A stretch of 64,000 nucleotides of DNA from contig NZ_AUMT01000017.1 of NCBI RefSeq assembly GCF_000430825.1, positions 24,817-88,816 of the forward strand. The letters run 5' to 3'. Below the pieces are notes generated by a model that had not been told where the DNA came from, did not search any database, and saw only the letters and a program-made list of their open reading frames with translations. Both the position numbers and the translations under genes were made by a program. Positions within the stretch are counted from its first letter, which is position 1, and every line of letters starts with the position of its first letter. Shown here in pieces: positions 26,689 to 35,484 of the stretch. This stretch comes from Chryseobacterium daeguense DSM 19388 (GTDB lineage Bacteria > Bacteroidota > Bacteroidia > Flavobacteriales > Weeksellaceae).

Positions 26689-27339
26689 ATGAAAAAATGT
26701 TCCCAAATCATTGGGCTGCTTCTTATAGCAGTCTCCTGTACTACAAGTAAAGTTGCAAAAAAAGATGCCCCTAATATCCTGGAAAGCAAGGATATCAAAG
26801 AAATTGAAAGCTTTCTGAAAACATCCCATCCGGATGATCCCAGAAGAACTGTTCTAAAGCCAAAGCTAATTGCTCTTAAAAACGCAGAATGGACTAAAGG
26901 CAAGAAAGATGCAAAACCCATGGAGGCCAGACCTGTCATTTCGGAAATCCCAACTGGTTTTTTTAAGAATTCCGGTTCTTCTGAAGCCGAGGAGTTTAAG
27001 CAACTGATTGCCTCTACCTCTAAGGAGCACCAGGATAAAACAGTAAAGCTTCTGAATGCAATGTTTAATGAAGATATCAGCAGTAAGGAAGTGATTCTAT
27101 TATTTAAAAATCTGTCTGATTGTAATCTTGTCCTTAGAATACAAGGCAAAAACTTCTATAATATGGCAGTTCCTGCAAAGGGTGAAAACTTTATCGTGAT
27201 TAATAAAGGAACTTACATCTTGACGAGTAATGTATGTGATGTCGTTTATTCTTCTAAAAAAGATATTAATAAAAGTATTTTTTTAACAATTAATAACCCG
27301 GTGCAAGTGGGGAATAAAGTTGCTTCCGGCAGTAAATAA
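26689..27339 (+). CDS. Lipoprotein of the four-member family (DUF6759-like), copy C
   Basis: 216 residues. The signal ends in lipobox A-V-S-C, so this copy is membrane-anchored, unlike copies A and B. N-terminal module ILESKDIKEIESFLKTSHPDDPRRTVLKP matches copy B almost position by position. C-terminal domain: NAMFNEDISSKEVILLFKN, SDCNLVLRIQGKNFYNMAVPAKGENF, KGTYILTSNVCDVVYSS. Function unknown. The change from secreted to lipid-anchored form in close paralogues suggests they act at different envelope sites. Confidence 0.8.
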   Translation: MKKCSQIIGLLLIAVSCTTSKVAKKDAPNILESKDIKEIESFLKTSHPDDPRRTVLKPKLIALKNAEWTKGKKDAKPMEARPVISEIPTGFFKNSGSSEAEEFKQLIASTSKEHQDKTVKLLNAMFNEDISSKEVILLFKNLSDCNLVLRIQGKNFYNMAVPAKGENFIVINKGTYILTSNVCDVVYSSKKDINKSIFLTINNPVQVGNKVASGSK

Positions 27340-27442
27340 TCTTAAAGGCTACAATAAAACACTTAATGGTGCGTTATTCTCAAAAATAGATAAGCGATAT
27401 CCGAAAAGCTAAAAGAGTAGGAAGAAAAATAAACTAAAACAA

Positions 27443-27613
27443 ATGAAAAACTTTAAAAAAATTTCCAGAGAAGGACTTAAAAATATCGTCGGAGGAATAA
27501 GAAACCCTTATGAAGCCGAAGATCAAATTACAATGTGTTACAGTCTTCTTTATTGTTTAGCCGATGAAAAACTTTTTTTATCTAAGCATATTTTGCCTTA
27601 TTATTTCTCTTAA
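27443..27613 (+). CDS. Short peptide with double-glycine (GG) leader
   Basis: 56 codons from ATG 27443 to TAA 27611. The N-terminus M-K-N-F-K-K-I-S-R-E-G-L-K-N-I-V-G-G (residues 1-18) is a textbook double-glycine leader of the type seen on bacteriocin-like peptides in Chryseobacterium, cut by peptidase-containing ABC transporters. The putative core of 38 residues starts IRNPYEAEDQ and has two Cys (32 and 38). The 3' end overlaps the next gene by 50 nt in another frame, which could mean that the original stop was lost. No transporter or immunity gene is nearby. Confidence 0.6.
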   Translation: MKNFKKISREGLKNIVGGIRNPYEAEDQITMCYSLLYCLADEKLFLSKHILPYYFS

Positions 27614-28022
27614 CAGCTGCGGAACTAATTACCAGCCTAAATATCCGGTGAGAAGACCTTATCCTGTTGTTTCAGCTACAGGAAGCAGCACTACTTCCGC
27701 GAGCCAGACGGAAAGAGAATATCAGGCACTTATAAAGACCTATAAATCTGAAACGGCAGAGGTGTTAACAGATCTCCTGAATGACTCATCAGGCAACACA
27801 AAAACATCCATTACAGTGGAAAATAAGTCCAGCTGCAATATGGTTTTAACAATAAGCGGAAATAATTATTTCAAAAAAGTACCTATCGGAGCTCATAAAA
27901 TAGGAGCTGTAATGGTTCCCAAGAATCAAAATTACAGTCTATCAGGAATGGTTTGCAATGCTGTATATCAAAAAACTAAATTTGTAAGCAGTTCTTATAA
28001 TGTGGCAATTTCCAACAACTAA
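27564..28022 (+). CDS. Lipoprotein of the four-member family (DUF6759-like), copy D (short)
   Basis: 152 residues. Signal ends in lipobox L-N-S-C. It lacks the N-terminal DPRR module of copies B and C and keeps only the C-terminal domain (TDLLNDSSGNTKTSITVEN, SSCNMVLTISGNNYFKKVPIGAH, YSLSGMVCNAVYQKT), including both conserved Cys. The start ATG 27564 lies inside the 3' end of the GG-leader ORF. It ends just before a strong hairpin shared with convergent rpsB. Function unknown. Confidence 0.78.
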   Translation: MKNFFYLSIFCLIISLNSCGTNYQPKYPVRRPYPVVSATGSSTTSASQTEREYQALIKTYKSETAEVLTDLLNDSSGNTKTSITVENKSSCNMVLTISGNNYFKKVPIGAHKIGAVMVPKNQNYSLSGMVCNAVYQKTKFVSSSYNVAISNN

Positions 28023-28055
28023 AATTGCAAAAAATTAATCCAGTTAAAATAAAAC

Positions 28056-28088
28056 AAAACCGCTGAATCTAAGATTCAGCGGTTTTAT
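28056..28088. terminator. Bidirectional terminator between copy D and rpsB
   Basis: AAAACCGCTGAATCT / AGATTCAGCGGTTTT, nearly perfect, with A/T runs on both sides. Confidence 0.92.
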
Positions 28089-28108
28089 ATTGTTAAGAAA
28101 TATCTTAA

Positions 28109-28870
28109 TTATTCTGCATCGAAATCTGCATCTTTATCAGCAGAAATCACTTCTCCTTCTTCTTTAGATTTTTCTTTATCAGCTTTTCTCTGAGACTGAC
28201 CTTCTTTGATAGCTTCAGAAACTACGTTAAGGATCATATCAATAGATTTAGAAGCATCATCGTTTCCTGGGATTACGAAGTCTACTTTTCTTGGGTCAGA
28301 GTTTGTATCAACAATACCGAAAACAGGAATACCTAATTTCTTAGCTTCCGTTACAGCGATGTGTTCTCTCATGATATCTACTACGAATACAGCAGATGGA
28401 AGTCTCACCATGTCAGCGATAGAACCTAAGTTCTTCTCAAGGTTTGCTCTTTGTCTGTCTACCTGTAATCTTTCTTTTTTAGATAAAGTTTCGAACGTAC
28501 CGTCTTTTTTCATTTTGTCGATAGAGTTCATCTTCTTTACAGCCTTTCTGATCGTAACGAAGTTCGTTAACATACCACCTGGCCATCTTTCTGTAATATA
28601 AGGCATATTAAGTTCAGAAGCGTGTTTTGCAACTACTTCTTTCGCTTGCTTCTTAGTAGCTACGAAAAGAACTTTTTTACCTGCAGAAGTTAATTTTTCT
28701 AAAGCGTTACAAGCTTCGTCTAATTTAACAGCTGTTTTATGTAAGTCTACAATGTGAATACCATTTTTCTCCATAAAAATGTATGGAGCCATATTTGGGT
28801 TCCACTTTCTAGTCATGTGACCGAAGTGTACGCCAGCCTCTAGAAGGTCTTTTACATTTGCTTTTGCCAT
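28109..28870 (-). CDS. rpsB: 30S ribosomal protein S2
   Basis: Small-subunit protein needed for S1 binding. 253 residues starting MAKANVKDLLEAGVHFGH, with the conserved KWNPNMAPYIF, ITERWPGGMLTN and VDTNSDPR segments and an acidic tail. 183 bp separate it from rpsI; I see no TAnnTTTG box there, so it is probably transcribed from the rplM promoter. In most bacteria tsf follows rpsB; here a hairpin and a convergent unrelated gene follow instead. Confidence 0.98.
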   Translation of the reverse strand: MAKANVKDLLEAGVHFGHMTRKWNPNMAPYIFMEKNGIHIVDLHKTAVKLDEACNALEKLTSAGKKVLFVATKKQAKEVVAKHASELNMPYITERWPGGMLTNFVTIRKAVKKMNSIDKMKKDGTFETLSKKERLQVDRQRANLEKNLGSIADMVRLPSAVFVVDIMREHIAVTEAKKLGIPVFGIVDTNSDPRKVDFVIPGNDDASKSIDMILNVVSEAIKEGQSQRKADKEKSKEEGEVISADKDADFDAE

Positions 28871-29016
28871 GTTTTTTGTTTTTGTTAGTTTACTTTCCGT
28901 CTTTTAAACAATCAACAACTTCTTTAGATGGGAGAAGCGTTTGGATGCTAAACGTAACGGGCAATTTTTTTGTTTTGATAAATAGATTTTAGATATAAAA
29001 TAACAGACCAAATAAA

Positions 29017-29053
29017 TTCTGAAATCTGAGATCTTGCATCTGAAGTCTGAAAA
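29017..29053. repeat. Degenerate short-period repeat in rpsI-rpsB spacer
   Basis: Repeats of TCTGAAATCTGA-like units (TTCTGAAATCTGAGATC then CATCTGAAGTCTGAAAA). The style is similar to the degenerate repeats at 54.7 kb and is probably intergenic filler. Confidence 0.35.
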
Positions 29054-29440
29054 TTAACGTTTTGAGAATTGGAATCTCTTTCTTGCTTTTTTCTGACCTG
29101 GCTTCTTTCTTTCCACCATTCTTGCGTCTCTTGTAAGTAAACCAGCTGGTTTCAAAGCTAATCTGAACTCAGCGTTGATTTCGCATAAAGCTCTTGAAAT
29201 ACCTAATCTGATAGCTTCTGCCTGACCTGTATTTCCACCACCGAATACATTTACGGTAACGTCATACTGACCAACAGTTTCAGAAAGGATAAATGGTTGG
29301 TTCAATTTGTAAACCATTACATCTGTAGAGAAGTATTCTTTAGCATCTTTACCGTTTACTGTAATGTTACCAGCACCTGGCTTTACGTAAACTCTTGCTA
29401 CAGAAGTTTTTCTTCTTCCGATTTTGTGAACTGTAGACAT
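29054..29440 (-). CDS. rpsI: 30S ribosomal protein S9
   Basis: 128 residues. Conserved start [32 protein letters not shown] core and the C-terminal [12 protein letters not shown] tail whose last Arg reaches the P-site tRNA. Five bp after rplM: one operon. Confidence 0.98.
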   Translation of the reverse strand: MSTVHKIGRRKTSVARVYVKPGAGNITVNGKDAKEYFSTDVMVYKLNQPFILSETVGQYDVTVNVFGGGNTGQAEAIRLGISRALCEINAEFRLALKPAGLLTRDARMVERKKPGQKKARKRFQFSKR

Positions 29441-29445
29441 ATTAA

Positions 29446-29901
29446 TTATTTAAATTCGTTAACATTAATTGTTTTAGGCTGTTGAGCTTCATGTTTGTGC
29501 TCAGTTCCTTCATATAAGTAAAGATTCTTAAGAATAGCAGCTCCAAGTCTGTTTTTAGGCAACATCCCTTTTACTGATTTTTCTAATACTTTTAAAGAAT
29601 CTTTCTTTTGAAGTTCAGCCGCAGTCATAGACTTTTGACCTCCAGGATACCCTGTATGCCAGATATAAGTCTTGTCGTTCCACTTGTTTCCGGAAAGAGT
29701 AACTTTCCCAGCGTTCAAAACGATTACGTTATCACCACAATCTACGTGAGGTGTGTAGTTCGTCTTGTGCTTACCTCTCAAAATCTTTGCAACCGTAGAA
29801 GCTAGTCTTCCTAACGGCTGTCCTTCAGCGTCTACCACAACCCATTCTTTATTAGCAGTAGCTTTGTTCGCTGAAACAGTTTTGTAACTTAATGTATTCA
29901 C
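29446..29901 (-). CDS. rplM: 50S ribosomal protein L13
   Basis: 151 residues, first gene of rplM-rpsI-rpsB. Conserved [16 protein letters not shown] start, [22 protein letters not shown], and GMLPKNRLG. The 47-nt leader after the promoter contains a small hairpin (CCCTTTTAGGG on the coding strand) that might be an autoregulatory site for L13; this is not shown. Confidence 0.98.
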   Translation of the reverse strand: MNTLSYKTVSANKATANKEWVVVDAEGQPLGRLASTVAKILRGKHKTNYTPHVDCGDNVIVLNAGKVTLSGNKWNDKTYIWHTGYPGGQKSMTAAELQKKDSLKVLEKSVKGMLPKNRLGAAILKNLYLYEGTEHKHEAQQPKTINVNEFK

Positions 29902-29948
29902 ACGTTTTAGTTAAAGATTAAACATAATTTTCCCCCTAAAAGGGTGTG

Positions 29949-29956
29949 CAAAGGTA
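29949..29956 (-). promoter_or_regulatory. -7 box (TACCTTTG, minus strand) of rplM operon
   Basis: TAnnTTTG on the minus strand, 47 nt before the rplM ATG. Confidence 0.65.
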
Positions 29957-30052
29957 CAAATATTTTTCATAATGTAAAAACTTATTTCATTTTGTATTGC
30001 ATCTCTTATTTAGGTTAAACGATTCGACAGATTTTGTCTATATAAATTATTT

Positions 30053-30068
30053 TTGGCATAAATATTGC
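30053..30068 (+). promoter_or_regulatory. Sigma54-type promoter candidate (GG-N10-GC)
   Basis: TTGGCATAAATATTGC fits the RpoN -24/-12 consensus TTGGCAY-N5-TTGC. A TAnnTTTG box (TATTTTTG, 30048-30055) overlaps its left end, so either sigma factor could act here. Confidence 0.45.
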
Positions 30069-30078
30069 GAAATGATTT

Positions 30079-30165
30079 CCGATGAAAAAATTATTTTAGA
30101 AGATTCTAAAAACACTAATGATAAAGTAAAGAGTTTGATCTCAAGCTCTTGCTTTATTGTTTTTT
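30079..30165 (+). ncRNA. Candidate small RNA ending at an intrinsic terminator
   Basis: From the promoter candidate the transcript would start near 30079 and end at a hairpin TAAAGTAAAGAG / CTCTTGCTTTA followed by TTGTTTTTT (30122-30165). A first hairpin TTTTAG/CTAAAA (30094-30111) precedes it. No ORF of note fits between. It matches no RNA family I recognise. Confidence 0.4.
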
Positions 30166-30281
30166 CCCTAAACATTCTTCAGGAAGCTTATCAATATCAT
30201 TTTTCATAATTCTGATAAAATCAATTATCAGATTTATTATTTAATTTAAATTCAAAAATATTTTTGTTTTCCTTAAATAAT

Positions 30282-30289
30282 TATATTTG
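30282..30289 (+). promoter_or_regulatory. -7 box (TATATTTG) of DUF3667 gene
   Basis: TAnnTTTG 20 nt before ATG 30310, with TTTG at 30263-30266 (15-bp spacer, slightly short). Confidence 0.5.
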
Positions 30290-30309
30290 CTCAAAATCCT
30301 GATAAAACT

Positions 30310-31413
30310 ATGAGCCACGGTAAACTAAGAGAAGAAAAAGATTGCCTGAATTGCGGACATTTGGTAGAAGAAAGGTTTTGCCCGCACTGCGGACAAGAAA
30401 ACACCCAGACGAGACAGCCCTTTCATTATCTGTTTACCCATTTTGTGGAGGATTTTACTCATTATGACGGCCAGTTCTGGAAGACAATGAAATATTTACT
30501 ATTCCGTCCCGGCAAGCTTACCAAAGAATACCTTTAAGGCAAAAGACAATTATATGTAGCACCTGTAAAGCTTTATATTTTTGTAAGCTTTATTACTTTT
30601 TTCCTTCCATCACTATTTTCGAGTTCAAAAGAAGAGGAAATTACAGATCACAAGAAAAACGAAGCCGTACTGAAAGAAAATGAGCGTGAAGAACGAATTG
30701 CAAAACTCACGGACAGCATTTCGCGGGAATTAACAAAAGAAGGACTCATAAAAAAACCGGTTAATGTCAAAGATTCCAAGCTTACAGAAATCAACGGTAA
30801 CAACATTGAAACAGATGCTCTGGGAGAAAGTGAAGACGGGAAAATAGTTGTTTTAAGAGCTAAAAATATGAAGCAGTATGACTCTCTTCATCGTCATGAC
30901 ATTAAAAACAAGAACCTTTACGAATTCATGGAGCCTTTCGCGAAGAAAGTTTTCTATTTACAGGATCAGGGACTGAAAAAAGAACAGATTATTGAGAAAT
31001 TTGGCTATACTTTGGTTCATACACTGCCGAAAGCATTATTTATTTACCTTCCTATTTTCGCATTTTTCCTTTGGATTTTTCATAATAAAAAGAAATGGTG
31101 GTACTTTGAGCACGGTATATTCACACTTCATTACTTTTCATTTTTATTGCTGGGAATCCTTCTCTTAATATTCTTTTCACGGTTAGTAAGCCTGCTTCCC
31201 GATTACGGAATCCTGACATTTTTAAAAGTTCTGATCCAGATGGCAGCTACCTTATATATGTGTGCTTATTTCTTCATAGCTCATCACCGGGTTTATGAAA
31301 GCTCAAGAAGCATGAGCGTATTGAAGGGAATATTCTTGTTTATTGTGAACTTTATAGGGTTGCTTTGTATGTTTCTGGCGCTAGTATATGTAAGCTTTGT
31401 TACGATGCATTAA
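30310..31413 (+). pseudogene. DUF3667 zinc-ribbon membrane protein, interrupted by one in-frame stop
   Basis: One reading frame of 367 codons is broken only by TAA at 30535-30537. Before it: zinc ribbon C-x2-C...C-x2-C (CLNCGHLVEERFCPHCGQ) and the family stretch FRPGKLTKEYL. Directly after it, in the same frame: GKRQLYVAPVKLYIFVS, which continues the DUF3667 consensus (normally ...EYLEGKRQ). So GAA to TAA is the simplest explanation. The rest holds an acidic/lysine-rich periplasmic-type segment and about four transmembrane helices. Downstream ATG 30868 only opens the tail and is not a likely start. It could be a true pseudogene, a strain-level mutation or a sequencing error. Confidence 0.85.
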
Positions 31414-31742
31414 TTACGCAGTGTTTTATTTGCTCTGAAGCTTGCAATTAAATAATAAGCCACAAAAACCGTTGAAAACTTCAGCACGGATGGAATCGCC
31501 AGCTCAAGTGTAAAAATCAAGGTACCTGTTAAAACCAAAACGCCCATAGCAACAAAAGATAATCCTAATTTCTGAGGCAATGTAAAGTTCGGAGTATCCA
31601 GGTAATAAGCAATTCCCCAGGCAAAACCGAAAGCAATGGCATAATAAAGATCAAGCCCGATATTTTTTGAGCTGTAAAAAAAATAATTAATCAAAAAACT
31701 TAAAACCGTTCCCAACGCAAAATACATCAATGCCTTTTTCAT
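31410..31742 (-). CDS. Small integral membrane protein, unknown function
   Basis: 110 residues from ATG 31742 (an in-frame ATG at 31763 adds seven residues without a signal). Four predicted transmembrane helices: ALMYFALGTVLSFLINYFF, YYAIAFGFAWGIAYYL, LGLSFVAMGVLVLTGTLIF and VLKFSTVFVAYYLIASF. No known motif. Its stop codon overlaps that of the DUF3667 gene (convergent), so the two share the 3' boundary. Confidence 0.7.
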   Translation of the reverse strand: MKKALMYFALGTVLSFLINYFFYSSKNIGLDLYYAIAFGFAWGIAYYLDTPNFTLPQKLGLSFVAMGVLVLTGTLIFTLELAIPSVLKFSTVFVAYYLIASFRANKTLRN

Positions 31743-31983
31743 ACCTATATAATTATAATGCAAAAGTAGAGAATTTAATTTGAGAATTTGAAGATGTGTT
31801 CATTTGAAAATTACCATTAAAATAAGAATTAAACTTTTAGTTTTTCACCTCAAATTTAGCCTTAATCTCAACCTTATCCTAAACTAATGTTTGTTAATTC
31901 AGGGAGGGCTAAATTCATTAAAATTATTTAAATATCTAAAAATCAAAGCCTTAAATCTAAACTTAAGGTTATTATTTTATTAT

Positions 31984-31991
31984 TATATTTG
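31984..31991 (+). promoter_or_regulatory. -7 box (TATATTTG) of icmF
   Basis: TAnnTTTG 27 nt before ATG 32019. It contains the in-frame TTG at 31989, which excludes that TTG as a start. Confidence 0.6.
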
Positions 31992-32018
31992 GAAATTCAG
32001 AAATTTTCTAGATTTTTT

Positions 32019-35000
32019 ATGGAAACCCAAAAATATACTCCTAAAAACAAAGTAAGAATCGTAACAGCCGCGTCGTTATTCGACGGCCATGATGCTGCGA
32101 TTAATATCATGCGTCGTGTGATACAGGGAACCGGATGCGAAGTAATCCACCTGGGCCACGACAAATCTGCAGAGGAAGTTGTAAATACAGCTATTCAGGA
32201 AGATGCAAATGCGATCGCCTTAACTTCTTATCAGGGTGGTCACAACGAATATTTTAAATACATCTATGATCTTTTAAGAGAAAAAAACTCTCCGCAAATC
32301 AAAATCTTTGGCGGTGGCGGCGGCGTAATTCTGCCGGAAGAAATAAAGGAGCTGATGGATTACGGAATAGACAGGATTTATTCTCCCGACGACGGCCGTG
32401 AGCTTGGATTACAGGGAATGATCGATGATTTGGTGAACAGGTCCGATTTCGCGACAGGAAAAGATGTTACTGCGGACGATCTGGATGCAATCAACTTTGA
32501 AAACCCTACAAGCATTGCAAAAATCATTTCAGCTGTTGAAAACTTTTCAGAAGAAAAACCAGAGCTGGTAAAAGCAATTGATGAAAAATCAAAAGATTTA
32601 AATATCCCTATCATTGGTATCACAGGTACCGGTGGGGCCGGAAAATCTTCGTTAACAGACGAATTAGTAAGACGTTTCCTACGTTCAAACACCGATAAAA
32701 AAATCGCAATTATCTCAATTGACCCTTCCAAGAAGAAAACCGGAGGTGCACTTTTGGGTGACAGAATCCGTATGAACGCGATCAATGATCCGAGAGTTTA
32801 TATGCGTTCGATGGCAACGAGAGAAAACAATGTTTCGGTTTCTCCGTTCATTCATTCTGCTTTGAATGTGTTAAAACTGGCTCATCCTGATGTAATTATT
32901 TTGGAAACTTCGGGTATCGGGCAATCCGGTTCGGAAGTATCTGATTTTGCGGATGTTTCTATGTACGTGATGACTCCTGAGTACGGAGCTTCCACACAGC
33001 TGGAAAAAATCGACATGCTGGATTATGCGGATTTAGTTGCTTTAAATAAATCTGATAAAAGAGGTGCTCTTGACGCGCTTCAAGCGGTAAGAAAGCAGTT
33101 CCAGAGAAACCATTTACTATGGGAACAGCCATTGGATGAAATGCCGGTTTATGCTACAAAAGCATCTCAGTTTAATGACCACGGAACAACTGAATTATAC
33201 AACAGATTAATTTCTAAAGTCAATGATAAATTTTCAGGGTTAAACCTGCAAGGCTTCGTTGAACAGGAAATTACAGACGAAGTAACAATCATCCCTCCAA
33301 AAAGAGTTCGTTATCTATCTGAAATCGTTGAAAACAACAGGCTATATGATGCAAATGTTGAAAAACAGGCAGAATTAGCCAGAAAAATGTATCATATCGA
33401 AGGTGTAAAAAACTTCCTTTCCAGTGAAACTTTAGACGCTGAATATCAAAAAGCAGAAAAAGAACTTCAACAGGAAAATATTGACTTCCTGAAAACTTGG
33501 GATGACACGAAAAAAGCCTTCCATGAAGAGTTTTACTCCTATTTCGTAAGAGGAAAAGAAATAAAAGTTGAAACCTCAACAGAATCTTTATCTCATCTGA
33601 GAATTCCAAAAATCGCCCTGCCTAAATACAATGACTGGGGTGATCTGATTAAATGGAAAGGTCAGGAAAATCTTCCGGGAGCATTTCCTTACACGGCAGG
33701 AATTTATCCTTTCAAAAGAACCGGAGAAGACCCTACAAGAATGTTTGCCGGAGAAGGTGGCCCTGAAAGAACCAACAGAAGATTCCACTATGTTTCTGCA
33801 GAAATGGACGCAAAGCGTTTATCGACAGCGTTTGACTCTGTAACTTTATATGGTCAGGATCCTGCTTTACCACCGGATATTTATGGTAAAATTGGAAATG
33901 CGGGAGTTTCCATTGCGACATTGGATGATGCTAAGAAGCTGTATTCCGGTTTTGATCTGGTGAATGCTATGACTTCGGTTTCAATAACCATCAACGGACC
34001 TGCACCGATGTTGCTGGCTTTCTTCATGAATGCTGCCATTGATCAGAATGTTGAAAAATATATTGTTGAAAATGGTTTGGAATCTAAAGTTGAGGCTGTT
34101 TTAAAAGCAAAATTTGACGATAAAGGTTTAGAAAGACCAAAATATAACGGAGAACTGCCACCTTCCAATAATGGTTTAGGTTTAAAATTATTAGGAATTA
34201 CGGGTGACGAAATTATTCCTGCTGATGTCTATGCTGAAATTAAGGCTAAAACCATCGCAACAGTTCGTGGAACGGTTCAGGCTGATATTTTAAAAGAAGA
34301 CCAGGCTCAAAACACCTGTATTTTCTCTACTGAATTTGCCTTAAGATTGATGGGTGACGTTCAGGAATTTTTCATTAAAGAAAAAGTAAGAAACTTTTAC
34401 TCTGTTTCTATTTCAGGATATCACATTGCGGAAGCGGGAGCAAATCCTGTTTCCCAGTTGGCATTCACATTAGCAAATGGTTTCACGTATGTGGAATATT
34501 ATTTGTCGAGAGGAATGGATATCAATGATTTTGCACCTAACTTATCTTTCTTTTTCTCCAACGGTATCGACCCTGAATATTCAGTGATCGGACGTGTGGC
34601 AAGAAGAATCTGGGCTAAAGCCATGAAACTGAAATACGGAGCAGACGAAAGAAGCCAGATGTTGAAATATCACATCCAGACTTCGGGGCGTTCGCTTCAC
34701 GCTCAGGAAATTGATTTTAACGACATCAGAACAACTTTGCAGGCATTGTATGCCATCTATGATAACTGTAATTCACTTCACACCAATGCTTATGACGAAG
34801 CGATTACAACGCCGACTGAGCAATCGGTAAGAAGAGCAATGGCTATTCAGCTGATTATCAATAAAGAATTAGGACTGGCGAAGAATGAAAATCCTCTTCA
34901 GGGTTCATTTATTATCGAAGAATTAACAGATTTAGTAGAAGAAGCTGTTTATGCAGAATTCGACAGAATCACGGAAAGAGGAGGAGTTCTCGGAGCAATG

Positions 35001-35366
35001 GAAACCATGTACCAGCGTTCGAAAATCCAAGAAGAATCGATGCATTACGAATGGCTGAAACACACCGGAGAATATCCAATCATCGGGGTGAATACTTTCC
35101 TTGGAAAAGACGGTTCGCCAACGGTTCGCCCGGGCGAAGTGATCCGTTCGACCGAAGAAGAAAAGCAATTCCAGATTGAAATGCTTCATAACTTCCAGAA
35201 ATCCAATGAGGATAAATCTGCAGAAGCTCTGAAAACTTTACAACACGCAGCAATCAATCAGCAAAACTTATTTGAAGTGATGATGGATGCCGTGAAATAT
35301 TGTTCGCTTGGGCAGATTACCAATGCTTTGTTTGAAGTAGGTGGTAAGTACCGTAGAAATATGTAG
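32019..35366 (+). CDS. icmF: Fused isobutyryl-CoA mutase with G-protein chaperone (IcmF)
   Basis: Adenosylcobalamin enzyme that interconverts isobutyryl-CoA and n-butyryl-CoA (some also isovaleryl/pivalyl-CoA), linking valine-type and straight-chain acyl-CoA pools. 1115 residues in the IcmF order: N-terminal B12-binding domain ([18 protein letters not shown], with G-H-D in the D-x-H-x-x-G position; [12 protein letters not shown]), MeaI-type GTPase (P-loop G-T-G-G-A-G-K-S-S at about 202-210; [26 protein letters not shown]), a linker, and the catalytic TIM barrel ([61 protein letters not shown]). The G-protein part protects and loads the cofactor. The gene is monocistronic. Confidence 0.95.
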   Translation: METQKYTPKNKVRIVTAASLFDGHDAAINIMRRVIQGTGCEVIHLGHDKSAEEVVNTAIQEDANAIALTSYQGGHNEYFKYIYDLLREKNSPQIKIFGGGGGVILPEEIKELMDYGIDRIYSPDDGRELGLQGMIDDLVNRSDFATGKDVTADDLDAINFENPTSIAKIISAVENFSEEKPELVKAIDEKSKDLNIPIIGITGTGGAGKSSLTDELVRRFLRSNTDKKIAIISIDPSKKKTGGALLGDRIRMNAINDPRVYMRSMATRENNVSVSPFIHSALNVLKLAHPDVIILETSGIGQSGSEVSDFADVSMYVMTPEYGASTQLEKIDMLDYADLVALNKSDKRGALDALQAVRKQFQRNHLLWEQPLDEMPVYATKASQFNDHGTTELYNRLISKVNDKFSGLNLQGFVEQEITDEVTIIPPKRVRYLSEIVENNRLYDANVEKQAELARKMYHIEGVKNFLSSETLDAEYQKAEKELQQENIDFLKTWDDTKKAFHEEFYSYFVRGKEIKVETSTESLSHLRIPKIALPKYNDWGDLIKWKGQENLPGAFPYTAGIYPFKRTGEDPTRMFAGEGGPERTNRRFHYVSAEMDAKRLSTAFDSVTLYGQDPALPPDIYGKIGNAGVSIATLDDAKKLYSGFDLVNAMTSVSITINGPAPMLLAFFMNAAIDQNVEKYIVENGLESKVEAVLKAKFDDKGLERPKYNGELPPSNNGLGLKLLGITGDEIIPADVYAEIKAKTIATVRGTVQADILKEDQAQNTCIFSTEFALRLMGDVQEFFIKEKVRNFYSVSISGYHIAEAGANPVSQLAFTLANGFTYVEYYLSRGMDINDFAPNLSFFFSNGIDPEYSVIGRVARRIWAKAMKLKYGADERSQMLKYHIQTSGRSLHAQEIDFNDIRTTLQALYAIYDNCNSLHTNAYDEAITTPTEQSVRRAMAIQLIINKELGLAKNENPLQGSFIIEELTDLVEEAVYAEFDRITERGGVLGAMETMYQRSKIQEESMHYEWLKHTGEYPIIGVNTFLGKDGSPTVRPGEVIRSTEEEKQFQIEMLHNFQKSNEDKSAEALKTLQHAAINQQNLFEVMMDAVKYCSLGQITNALFEVGGKYRRNM

Positions 35367-35369
35367 TCC

Positions 35370-35387
35370 GGCCCGTGTCGGGCAGAC
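35370..35387. other. Isolated GC-rich mini-hairpin after icmF
   Basis: GCCCG-TGT-CGGGC (35372-35384) directly after the icmF stop in AT-rich surroundings. It could be part of mRNA 3' processing or a repeat remnant. Confidence 0.4.
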
Positions 35388-35424
35388 AATTATTAACTAC
35401 TAAATGTTTTTAAAATTATAAATT

Positions 35425-35456
35425 AAACCTCAGGGAATTTTCTTTGAGGTTTTTTG
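35425..35456 (+). terminator. Terminator of icmF
   Basis: AAACCTCA / TGAGGTTT with T6 run. Confidence 0.88.
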
Positions 35457-35484
35457 TATTTTTATCAACAACAAAATAACCGTT

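Larger units (their letters stand above)
29957..30309. other. Gene-poor intergenic region rplM to DUF3667
   Basis: About 350 bp. It holds a sigma54-like promoter with a candidate small RNA and terminator (30053-30165), a second hairpin (TCTGATAA/TTATCAGA, 30211-30232), and the promoter of the DUF3667 gene (30282-30289). An ORF at 29997-30209 crosses the terminator and has no homology I recognise. Confidence 0.6.

Noticed and set aside
6747..28039. 13-bp match GCAAAAAATTAAT at 6747-6759 and 28027-28039, near both suspected inversion breakpoints
   Set aside because: Same orientation, so it cannot mediate an inversion, and it is a common AT-rich string here.
28206..28601. 131-residue plus-strand ORF opposite rpsB
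   Set aside because: Exact shadow of a highly expressed, certain gene.
29997..30209. 70-residue ORF between rplM and the DUF3667 gene
   Set aside because: It runs through an intrinsic terminator hairpin and overlaps the promoter candidate; no homology recognised. The sRNA reading fits better.
30868..31413. Separate 181-residue gene
   Set aside because: It is the tail of the DUF3667 frame after the in-frame stop, with no promoter of its own and family sequence continuing before the ATG.
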